DNA from: Blastobasis lacticolella
Lineage: Eukaryota; Arthropoda; Insecta; Lepidoptera; Blastobasidae
Assembly (NCBI GenBank): GCA_905147135.1
Contig: LR990043.1
Coordinates: forward strand, 10,327,057-10,391,056
Reading direction: 5' to 3'
Length of the DNA stretch: 64,000 bases
In this document: piece after piece, positions 46,801-58,800 of the stretch
Layout of the letters: every line of letters starts with the position of its first letter
How positions within the stretch are numbered: position 1 is the stretch's first letter
The notes under the pieces: model-generated
Told to the model about the DNA's origin: nothing
The model's database searches: none
Seen by the model: the letters and a program-made list of their open reading frames with translations, nothing else
Translations under genes and position numbers: made by a program

Positions 46801-49800
46801 TTAAAAGTCAATTTAATAAAGATGGTTTAATCAAGACATAGCTAAGAAGCTTTGTTTTATTAAAGTCGATTCAGTTTTAGAAAATATTTCAGTATATGTA
46901 TAGTTCGTCGGGGGATTCCCAACGTTTTTATGTCTGTTAGGCTTTTTTTATACTTTTTTTGTCTTAGACTAGCCAAGCAATCATGTTAATCAGAGTCTAT
47001 TATGAAAAAAGTTTTGACACATCTCTTCGCTGGTCCAGGTGGTGAGGAGGAGGGCGGGGGCGGCGGCGGGGCTCCGTGTCTCGTGTTCGTGCACGGGGAG
47101 TCCTACGAGTGGAGCTCCGGCAACGCGTACGACGGTACCACGCTCGCCGCGCACGCCAACATCATCGTAGTCACTATCAACTTTAGATTAGGTGTATTGG
47201 GTGAGGAGGTTTTAAATTTTATTACTCGAATATGAGGTTTGTAACCCAAAGTGTATGGTTTTTTAGTAGTAAAATTTAAAAAAATCTGCTATAGGAGCTG
47301 TCCTAATTGGCAACCGTTATGCGACCGTAGTCGTGCGACGGGCGGTTTTGAAGTCGTCTATTTGTCGGGCGATGTCCATCGTACGACCATGGTCGCACTT
47401 AGAACTGTACAAGCTAGATAATTGCAATTCCATAAACATACGTTTTACAATGACCGCTGTAGCAACAAATAGTAAAAAAGATAAATAGGCGGGTTCTGCG
47501 CTGTTTTGACATTGAACGATGTTTTGATTTTTATCTATCGTAAAACTGAAACTTAGTACAGAGATGGCGTACCTACTAAACTGTAACAATCATAATAAAT
47601 AACTCGTACACGAAGTATCCTCTTACATAAAACTTAAGAATTATTTGTATTAATAGTACGGAACTTTTTAAATGCGTGTCCAATTTAGGCTATTTTGATT
47701 AGTATTTTACCCATACTCATCAATTCTTATTAAATATTTGAATCTAATAATACGGTTTCGTATGACAAAAAAATTATGGGCATTTATTTACCGTTACGTA
47801 GTATCCCATGACTTCAGAACATTAAAGTTTAAATTCTGTCGTTGTTATTTCAGGACATTTGCATTGACTTATAAAGTCGAGTTGCCATATGCAAATTCGT
47901 ACTGATATTGCGACTTAACAGACTTAACTTGTTTAAAGTGAACGCGAAGCTGACCCTAGCTAAAGGCTTCGGGTGCTCGGAGACTGTTTGGTCTAACTTT
48001 GTTCACTTATTTATTAGGTTGAAGTGTGCTGCTTTGTATTTCTCGAACATGGATAATAGTGCTCTAAAATGGAAACAGCGTTTCACTATTTGCAAGCGCA
48101 AATTGAGACATGTGCTTCAAATCAAGTTATGTCTTACGTAAATTGAATCTTGCATCATTACTACAGCTATTAATATTTAGTGAAATAATAACGAGAGATG
48201 TTATAGGATGAGGCCTATGAATATTCTATGGGTGATATGTTACATAAAAAATGACATTCTTTATTTTGGTAGGTTTATAAAACCTATGCATCGAGAATGG
48301 ACTCACTAGGATTGAATAAATAAGACTTTAATTTTTATTATGGAAATCCGTCTTTGAGGGCGTCGCGAAGATCCGCAGATCCTAATCCATTGATGGCCTT
48401 TTAGACATTTCATGCGTCGTGCGGACGCAAGTTCTAATTCAACCACTCAACGCAGCGGACGGCATATTATTATGTCATTTAACGACAACGACGAATACCA
48501 AAAACCTCTATCTAAACTATATCAAAGCATAACTAGTTTAAGTTAGGGGAAATAAACTCAGAAGTATGGTGTTATACGTTGTTATCGTTGGAGCCCACGA
48601 GTTTCTCTAAGAGAACACTTTAAAAATATTAATATTCTTACAATTGCGTCACAACATATATGTTATATTTATACATTTATTCTTATGCAAAAAAATACAA
48701 TATACGAGAAACACATTCAACTACTATATATTATAATATTGTTCATATTTATAAGCACAGAACATCTTATCAAAAACTTTCCGATAATCACAGCTACAAT
48801 ACTCGGAATAAGGACAGGCTTGTGACTGAACGCTTCAGCTTGACAAAGGTAAAATCCTCTTTTGTGGCTTATGGTGTATTTTTTTTAATAAAATTCCTAA
48901 AGAAATACAAAACTTATCTCTTAATAAATAAATAACCCATTAAAACAAAATTAATAGATATAGCTTACTATAAAGTATAGGAGTACATGGAGGAGAAAAA
49001 TCCCTGGAGATGACTTATTTTAATATATTAATTATATTATTTAAATAATGCCGAAGATCGGGCAGTGTAGAGAAAGCAAAGCAGGAAAGCGGACCCTGGC
49101 AGTCGCCGGGATTGACCGCTCGGATGATGATGATGAGTTATATTAATTAAATAATTTTGGGACATGTTTAATTGTGTAGACATTCATAAGTGCTATGTAT
49201 AGCCTAATCTGAATAAATTAATTTGACTTTGACTTTGTGTATTGAATAAAAATATAATTGTTAAACACATATTAAAGAGTGATTTATTATAAAATTGCAA
49301 GAACAATAATGGAGCCAGGTACAACGTTGCACTTGCTTTTATAGATGTTAACCTTAGTGTTGCCATTTTGAGCACGTCCGAATAGAATATTGCATAATAT
49401 TTTCCACGGAGAAGGAACGTGCTTTACAAATGGCAACACGATTTATAAATTGTCAGGTATGACCATATTGTTTACTGTACAGTCGAGTAGATTCAAGAGT
49501 TTATTATTTTATAAACTATCGCATTAGATGATATAACATACTATATTTAATTATAGAATATCAGTCAAGTTAATTGTCTTATTTTCAAAAACTAACACTA
49601 GTGTATAAGTAGTGGCCTTAGTATGAAATATCAATCGCTTGCGTGTTGATGACTCCGTGACTGGTCTTTGTTCGCAGGTTTCTTAAAAACTGGTGCTAAG
49701 GGCTCGGCGCAGGGTAACTTCGGGCTGATGGACCTGGTGGCGGGGCTTCACTGGCTGCGGGAAAACCTGCCGGCGTTCGGCGGCGACCCGGAACGGGTCA

Positions 49801-52800
49801 CCATCATGGGGCACGGCACCGGCGCCGCGCTCGCCAACTTTCTTGCTGTGTCGCCGGTAGCTAGAGGTGTGGGATCATCTAGTGAACATAGATAGACTGC
49901 AAGAACACGGAGATAGATACTAGTATTGTCCATAAGTCATAGTTAACGGTAACTCAAACCGCATAAAAAGCGACAACATTCCTTGATATACGGGACTTGT
50001 CGTATACGGTCAGCGATGTGAATTTTTCCCTTTTTGAATTAGGATCTTTTGTTGAATAAATAATCCATATCCCCCGTCGGAAATTCCGCCGTTTTTTCCG
50101 CCTCCCGGGGAAACTATGGTTCATGTCCGAGTTAATAATTCAGATCCTGAGTTACAAGAGACAGTAATAATTTAACTGTCACCCCAACGCGGAGGCGTGA
50201 CGGGGGCCGCCGTGACGCCGTGACGCAGTGACGCCGTGACGCCGCCACGCGCCGCGGCCGGCCAGTCATTGTGCGTAATTAGAGCGGCCAAGCCGTGGCA
50301 GATTTCATTATTCCCCTCATCCCATTCGCATCCTCTGTCACTTAATGCGATTAAAAGGGTCACATCAGACATTCACAAGAGCAAGCTTCCTCAACGAAAT
50401 TTTAATAAGGTCAACATCCTGGGAGATATCGTATTAAAAAAGGGCGAAGAGAAATGGCAATGTTTTCCTTGTAACAGATTTTATTATCTCGGGTGATTCT
50501 TTGGCAAAATGAGAAAATTAAATTGAGTTATCTGTTTCAGAACTACTGAGGCGTGTCATTCTGTTAAGCGGGTCGGGGCTGAGCTCGTGGGCGCTGCAAA
50601 GGGAGCCGCTCAACATTAAAAGAAAGGTACGCGGAATGCCACATTACCTATTTGCTTCACTGAGCTAATCGAATAAATATATTAAAATCATAGGTGCGTA
50701 TATTTTGTCACTTAAATTTTGTCGAAGTAAGTACTTAGTCGCGTGGTATTTGTACAAAATATAACTGGGCAACGTGGCGAGCGAAAGTTTGCAGCGGCTG
50801 TGTGCGTGCTAAAAGTCCGATTCTAAACTCGTTCACGTTGTTTACTTTGTATGGTAACTGCTGAAAATATGTTGTGAACGCAAAGTTTAAGTGCCCGCGC
50901 TGACGTGGTACTATAATATTAATTCAGATGACACGTAATGTAACGCAAGTTACATGGTTTCATAATGGTTGTTTGTTTTTTCATCGTATATTTGTAATCG
51001 TTTTAAATAATAACTTACTGAGCAGACTGGTCGCAATCACCGTCGTCCATGAACACTTGATTGCAGGTGATCTTGTTTGAAGGCTTGGCAAATATTTTTC
51101 TATTAGCGCAAAAATTTAGTGTATATATATGACAAACAGTAAGAAATAACTTTTAACTTAAATAAAGTCTTGCCTTTTAGAATTGTAATAAAATGGTATT
51201 AGTAGTATACAGGGCATTCCTACGCATACCATAACCACACCATAACGACAATATATGGGCGTGCGCTAAATTAAGTAGGCATAAAAGGCAGTAGTATTAA
51301 AATGAAATGCTTAATGCATATGGGCCACATTACATCGTCAAATAAAACAACGTCGTAGGCACTGAAGCCAGTGCAACCATAACTTTGCTTCTACACAACG
51401 ACAAGTCCCTCTTGTCTTTAAGAAATGCACGGTTTGAACGCGGCCGAAAGGACCTGGGTCCCCAAGTATACCTTTCCACTTAGACTAAATACTATATACT
51501 ACTTCTATGTCGTACACTTAACGACATAGAAGTGGTCCCGTCTATACCCTCGCTATTAAAGGTGCGCAGAAGTTTATTTACGCTCATACCGATATCAAAA
51601 TTTAAACATAAATTTTAATATGTGCGAACAATGAAAACCTATCTATACAAACGCTAACCAAAATCGCCCTCGGAGTAAGGGTAGGGCAGGGATAGGACAC
51701 CACGAGAACAAAGTCGCGCCGGGCCCGCTTGTATATTATAAATGTCAAAGTTTGTAAGGATTGATGTATGTTTGGATATTTGTTATTCCTTCACGCTAAA
51801 CTGAACGGATTTTAATGAAATTTGCCAGTAATGTAGAAAGCCCAGAATACCATAAAGTCTTTAATTTATCCCAAAATTCATTATGGTACCGTTCCGACTT
51901 TTATGTGAGCGAAGTCACTATAAAGCTAGTAAAAATATATTGTATTGTGTATAACGTGGTGTCAGGTGGCAGAGCAGACCGGGTGCCACGGCGACCTGTT
52001 GGAGGACGACCTGGCGCCGTGTCTGCGCAACAAGCCGCTCGCCGAGCTGCTCGCCGTGCGGCTCGACCCGCCGCGCTTCTTGCCAGGGTTCGCGCCGTTC
52101 GTCGACGGCACCGTCATCGTTAACCCGTCCTCTGTAAGTGTGGAAGCCTTTAGTTCTCCGAATTCGGGGAAACGATGTAATGTAATAGCGCCTTAATGTA
52201 ATGTTCCAGAGGTACAGACTAGTGTTGGGTTTGTTAGATGGGTACTTGCGTCGTTACGGACAATTACCTATCTACACTTATAATAAGTATTTACTTATAC
52301 AATTAATATATTTTATTATGACAAGGATAATAAAATAAATTTTTTTGTATTTAAAAAGAAGCTTTACTCTAAAAAGAAGCACACACTAAAATACTTTTTT
52401 TACACATACTTTTAAAGAGGTATTTACATGATATGGGCCTTAATGCACATTTATAAATTTGTAAGTTGTTGTTCTTTGTAATTTGTTACCTGTTGTCATT
52501 TGTTATTTAATGCTCAGACTTGTGTAAACCACGTGTGTAGCCAGGTTTTGGTTTTGGGGGAGGGGAGGGGTTCATGATCACAAAACATAAAGTTCGATGT
52601 TTGGTATATAGGCCCAAAATCCAAATTGATTATATAAGCGGGTAGAAAAACAAAGTTTTCAAATTTTGACTCTATTGACTCGGGGTGAACATTATATCTA
52701 AATATAACATACACCAATGACCTAGTGTGCGCAGCGAGCACGGCTCGGATTCAAGCACCTGAACCCCCCACCCCCCGCTCCTATGGTGTCTAACCCAACA

Positions 52801-55800
52801 TTGATTGTAACCAGCATCGCTTCTTATAGGACACGATTTTAATCCTTGTTATGAAATATCACGCAGTGCCTACTAACCAACGTCATGTGTTTTACAGACG
52901 CGCAAAGAAAAATAACATTATTTTTGTTGAATGTTATACAGTAGCTAAATAGCACAAAATTTAACAAAACAAAACAACATGTTCTGATAGAAATTCTTCG
53001 GGCATGATTGTATGAAACTGAGCAGTACAATGTTTTGCTTTATTCACAATTTTGAAGTAAGATGAATATCCAATATATCTTCCGAATCCATCGCTTCGTC
53101 ACAAGTGTATCTATAAGTAAAAGACGGTCCTTTTATACGACTGTCGCGTGACCGTCCGGATGACATTTGGAAATATTTCACTCCATACACGCTGCGATGA
53201 GTGAGTCCATCCTTCAAGTGACGGCGGATCGATAAGCAAGGCCACATCTGCCCGGGAAGAGACAATGGGGAAACAGTGGAGACGAACGGCCGGATACAAT
53301 AAAATGCCCTGACACAATCTAAATGAAGGAGGATGACATTTTCAGTTAAATTGGCGAGATAGGAGCGCACAATGGCAAAACAAAAAAGTTTGAAAATATT
53401 ACGGCCGCAACAAAAAGAAACAGCTGCGGCTGAACAAAAATATACGGTTTTGCTCATAGTCGTGCCTTCGAGGGCGTTGCCCAGCTATCTCCCTCCATTC
53501 TTCGTGGGATAATGCACGTTTCCCCCTCTACAATTAAAACGAATCACACCTAATTGGTATTTAATGTAATCGTAGTCGTAAACCTAAATTCTAGACGCAT
53601 AATTGGCCCAAATAGAGTACCTATTTCATGTTTATGTGGGGTTGCATATGTGAAAAAAGTTTCGAAAATATAAAAAATCACAACTTCACACAAATTACGA
53701 CAAATTTCTTCGAACAGGTTCAATATTTAGCTTAAATCATCTATAATACCCATACTACTTTATTATGAAATACAGCCGTTAACTGAAACTTATATAGTGA
53801 TTGTTCTTCGATAGTACTTGTAGTACTATCGAAGAACAATCACTATATAAGTTTCAGTTAACGGCGCAGTTAATCTAAAACGTCCGAGGTGGGTTGGGAG
53901 GCCATTTGATTAATTAACCAAACAACTCGGTGCCCGCATGATATTCCGCGGTGATTGATAAGGCCCTGCATTGAATCTGTGTATAGTTAATAACCGTAAC
54001 TATAACAACCGGGTAACGCCGTCCCGGGTCCTGCTAGTCAGTAGTCAGCCTGCATAATAAATGGTTCGTTGTTTATTGAGCGGGGGCCTCCTCCGAATGA
54101 TCCAATGCTCTGATTAATATGTACAAGGGGATTTAATATTTGAGTGAAGTGTGGCCGCTATTCCTTTGACGGGTTGATGCGTAGGCGCCGCCGCCGACGG
54201 ACAGCTCGCGGCTGGGCGCGGGCGCGGCCGCCGTCGCCAGCGCGGCCGGACACGAGCTGGCTGACTTCTCGCACAGGGAGCTCATGTTCGGACTCACTAC
54301 TACGGGTGAGTTTTACCTTATAACTAGTATGTATAATAATCTATATAGGGTGTTAATCCTTTTTTGTAATATCAACGTACAAAAAAGGATTATTAATTTA
54401 TCATAGGATAATCAAAATACTCTGATTTCTTGGACAATCCTGCAAAAGACTGCAAAGAGCGGAATGGAAAGGTATCTTAATTAAAATAGTTAGTGTTTTA
54501 GACTTTTGCTCACGCGACGCCCAAATATTCCAAATGAAACACCTTCACCTCCAAATGTCACCTACCCGTGAACATGATAACTGTAAAGTGACCGAAACGT
54601 CGCGTCGGGATAAAATAAATATAAATACATACGAGGTGTGGCTATTAAATAACGAGACTGACGCAGCTGCGGAACAAATACGCATGCGCCAACCGCCATT
54701 GACCAACAGCTGTTTAGTGTGTAGTTTTCTTGTTAGTATGCAGTTAGTCTCGCTTCTGTAAACAACACCGTTTAGTCAGAGCCTTCGTTCGCGTAGGTGT
54801 TGTTTTTTTATTTTGCCGGATAAAATTGTTAGTGTAACAATAGAGCAATGAATTGTTGTCAAATTTCACTTTAAACTCGGAAAAACTGCTACTGAAACTT
54901 ATAATTTACTGAAAGAAGTGTATGGCAGTAAATGTTTATTGTGGGCACGTGTTTTTGAATGGTTTAAGCGTTTTAAAGATGGCCGAGAAGATGTTGAAGA
55001 TGATTCACGGCCAGGGCGCCCTTCAACGTCAAAAATGGATGACAATGTCAAAAAAGTCGGTAATTTGATTCGGTCTGACCGTCGATTAAGTATTCGTGCA
55101 ATTGCTGAAACTGTAGGTATTAATAAAGAATGTGTACGGCAAATTTTACATGACAGTTTTAACATGCAAAAAGTGTGTGCCAAAATGGTTCCTACTATTC
55201 TCACGTTTGAACAACAGGAAGCTCGCAAAAATGTTTGTACTGACATTTTGGATGCAATTGAATAGGAGATCTTGCACCATGTGACTTTTATCTGTTCCCT
55301 AAGGTCAAATCTGCATTAAAAGGGACGAGATTTGAGTCAGTGGAAGCTGTAAAAGAGAAAACGGCACGCGTCATGAAGGAGCTGACGGAAAATGACTTCC
55401 AGCACTGTTTCCAACAATGGAAAATTCGCATGGAGCGTTGTAGGGATAGAGAAGGAGTGTATATTGAAGGTGTTAATAAGTAATTATGTATAACAAAAAA
55501 TAATTTTTTTTACAGCGTCAGTCTCGTTATTTAATAGCCACACCTCGTATACATAAACAATTGCCCTGCAGTGGGACAGAAATGGCTAAGAATAAAAAAT
55601 AAATAATACATAAACAAAGCTCACGCCTTTCTCCTACAAGACTCGTAGGTATGTGAAGACTAAAATAAATACAAATCAGCGATTAATCCGTTGAAGGTAT
55701 TTCATTGAGAATGTTTGAATTACATGTGTAGTAACAAATAAGATCTTTAACTACTGATATTATTAAGTTAAGAGCAAATTAATTGTATGGTTAATTGTTA

Positions 55801-58800
55801 AAAATTGTAATCCCAGTCCGAGTCAGACTTATTCGACCGGACATCGGAATTATTTGAATTAAAGCGTGGACGCGCGCATTAAATGCAAATGAGTGAGATG
55901 CCGTCCGTTGCAGAGTCCTATCTGGAATTCAACGCTCAAGACCTGGAGTTCGGTTTCAACGAGAGCCGCCGGGACCGCATTCTCCGCACATTTGTTCGGA
56001 ACGCGTACTACTACCACCTCAACGAGATCTACTCTACTCTCAAGAACGAGTACACGGATTGGGACAAGCCCGTACAGAACCCGCTCAGCGTCCGCGACGC
56101 CACCCTCGAGGTAACTTTAGCTATTCTAAAATCTCATTCCCCGCCGACCTTCATATACGCACACTGACGCGTGTGCCAACGCCATCGTGTGCGTACTATA
56201 AAATGCGCGTATCACGTCTAATTTATATTACTTAAGTCGTTACGGTGGTGCTCTGCGCTACATTACGATCAGAGTATTTCCATGCATATAAAAGAGCAAA
56301 GTTCGATGTTCCAAAACAAACGAAATTTAATGTGGTCCGTAGCGGCTCTTCATTGCGTGAATGCATGTGAAATTTGTATGTGGGTTCTTAGGTAGTAGTG
56401 GGTTATTTCCATGAAAATTGTAGGCGGGTTATAGGTCGGGGCAGTTATGGCGTCGGTACGCCGTTAGTGCTAACGGGCGGCTGCGGTCGGCGGCGGCGTG
56501 CTGTCTCCGGCACCCGGTATCACGGACGATCTCAATTTAAGCCTCGAGTGGTTTTCGCAACTCACCGAACGCTAGTACCAACTACAAAGGAACTTAATGA
56601 CTCTCGCGCACGCTGAATACGCGATGGGCACGTTGAAAGGCTTCACAGCGGAGCCTGCATCTTTGAGTGAGAAATTGGAACGTCATCAATGTTATCGTCC
56701 CACCATAATCGCTCCACGGAGTCACGCTCCGAATAATTATTGTCGTGTTTTGTGGGATTCTTAATTATTTCTCTGGCGTAAATTCTGAGGTCTCCATTTG
56801 TATTTATAGTGATTGCGATGTGGTTTTACGGGTTTAGGCGATCATGTTTTGGTTTATAATGGAATGTCGTAGACCCGTAGAGTTCGTAAAATTCGTAGCT
56901 TTTTAGTGCTAGCGATTAGATTTATAAGTTTTGTTTGTTTTGTAAATATTTGCATTTTAAGAGTAACTTACTGAAGCGATTTATGTTGTTCTAGATACTG
57001 AGCGACGGCCGCACCGCAGCACCGTTGATCAGGCTCGGTTACCTGCACGCCCTCCGTGGTGGCACTACGTACTTTACACATTTCCATCACCTATCTCAAG
57101 ACAAGGATTATCCTCAGGTATTGTTGTAAAATAGGTGCAATATGTTGTACATTCTTACATGTTATTACAATAAATATAAGTCATAAATTATATAACAAAA
57201 TTGATTCTACGTACTTCGAATACAAAAGCGAATTTAGTTTGCTACTGTTCCCTCGCGGTTTTCACACAGATGCAGTTTGAAACTATGTGAACTTTCAACT
57301 GTTCCGGGGGATCCTGTTTTTTTTTTCAAGAAACTGCTCTTATGGTTTTTTTTATATGAAAGGGAAGAAACACGGATGGAGGTCACCTGATGGTAAGTGA
57401 TCACCGCCGCCCTTGGACATGGACTAGTGTATTATGTTGCACTGTCATAATGCGCGAAGCTATATTGCAACGGGATCCCTCCGAGAGATCTGCGAACGTC
57501 CGAAGAGACTTCTAGACTTTTGGAGCGAGCTGGACTGGCTAAATTAGCATGTCTTAACTACGTACAAAGGACAACATTTGAATTCAAGCGCGGAAAAAGG
57601 AGCCCAATCACCTAAACTTACCTAACTACCTAAAATATTATATTGACTGAATTACTTGAATACTATATTTATTGTACCAAGGTACGGATGGGTAATATGG
57701 CCCCTTAGTTTAGCTGTATAATTAAAGCAATTATTATGAATATTGATTCATATTCTTCTAATTATGATGATTTAAAAAGTAATGTTTTATTTAATCTTAT
57801 GAAAGTTAGTTTTACGTTTGACGTGCTTTTTTGTTGTCATTATTTTATTGACGGCTCTATAATCGAAGAGCAATCATTACTTTACAAGACATGTTATCCT
57901 TTACATTGAAACGTGAAACATAACACAGGCATCCTTTTTTTCTACCTTAATTTTCTAATACCAAGGTCGTCTGCTGGGGACGCTTAGACTGGTTGAACAG
58001 TCTCGGGAACCGATTGGCACCCCGTGACGATATACATACACACTCGGGCCGTTTCCTATAGGACTAGGCAGAGACTACCGAGCGCCGCAAGCTACGGTCC
58101 AGACACCTCTTTTTCCACCACATATCACATTTATAAGTACATCCACTTATAAATGTGATATGTGGTGTCGACTCTACGCCGGCTAAGGGTAACCTGCCAT
58201 TTTTACCAGACTGTCAAGGAAGGGTTACGTTTTTGGGGCGTATCTTGTATATATGAAATACAATTAATAGTTCTCCATTGTTTTCGTCTTATGTTGTACT
58301 TTCATTTTCGAATACTCTATTTGTCCAGCGGCCCGGCTCAGTCCACGGCGAAGAGTTGCCGTACTACCTCGGCGCGCCGCTGGCCACGCACCGCCAGCAG
58401 AACTACACGCAGCAGGAGCAGCGAGTGGCCAAGCTCTGCATGCACTACATCGCCAACTTCGTCAAATACGGGTGACTGTTTATTTATGATGATGACATAT
58501 TTCAAATAGAATAATGAAATTGTAATTGCTATAAACGGTTCAACATTTTATCTAAACCTTGATTTTAGCTGGATCAATTTAAATATGGACATGTACAATT
58601 AAAATGTGTCGATCAAATTCATAAATATTGTACGGGTCGGGTAATGTTTGTTGTACAATTAGTGGCCTAGATTCTAAATTTGAAAAAGAATGGAGCACTG
58701 TCAGTAGGTTAATGTTCTACTTTTGTTGCAACAGCAACCCGAACGAGCCGACGGCGACGCCGCCGCCCAGCCCGCTGCTGGGCGAGGCGCCGCGGCTGGG

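Larger units (their letters stand above)
39802..47038 (+). other. Neuroligin intron 2
   Basis: Longest intron (7.2 kb). It contains a reversed dispersed repeat, a 5'-truncated LINE, a hairpin, an exon-2 relic, a pair of diverged direct repeats, a GC-rich patch (about 43660-43850, no recognisable protein), a minus-strand LINE relic and a LINE 3' end. The intervals 44900-46390 and 46480-46990 are AT-rich and hold nothing I can support. Frames such as 46084-46296 (minus) look accidental. Confidence 0.8.
47201..49677 (+). other. Neuroligin intron 3
   Basis: 2.5-kb intron. Contains an imperfect inverted repeat (47320-47397) and a composite of LINE remnants (48760-49240). The rest, including frames at 47317-47589 (minus) and 47908-48141, shows nothing recognisable. 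Confidence 0.8.
50627..51965 (+). other. Neuroligin intron 5
   Basis: 1.3 kb. Holds a perfect 13-bp hairpin (51501-51533) and a dispersed repeat (51665-51850). The acceptor is tggtgtcag. The rest is AT-rich with no recognised feature. Confidence 0.8.
54306..55913 (+). other. Neuroligin intron 7
   Basis: 1.6 kb. More than half is a mariner element (54632-55547). A hairpin (54354-54392) lies upstream and an RTE-like tail downstream. Otherwise AT-rich. Confidence 0.85.
57118..58328 (+). other. Neuroligin intron 9
   Basis: 1.2 kb with repeats at 57345-57610 and 57960-58045 and a perfect 23-bp hairpin at 58116-58167. Acceptor tttgtccag. Confidence 0.8.

Noticed and set aside
54918..55265. Domesticated transposase fused to neuroligin splicing
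   Set aside because: The frame is bounded by intact transposon ends, has no splice signals linking it to neuroligin exons, and the catalytic region is missing. It is an ordinary intronic insertion.
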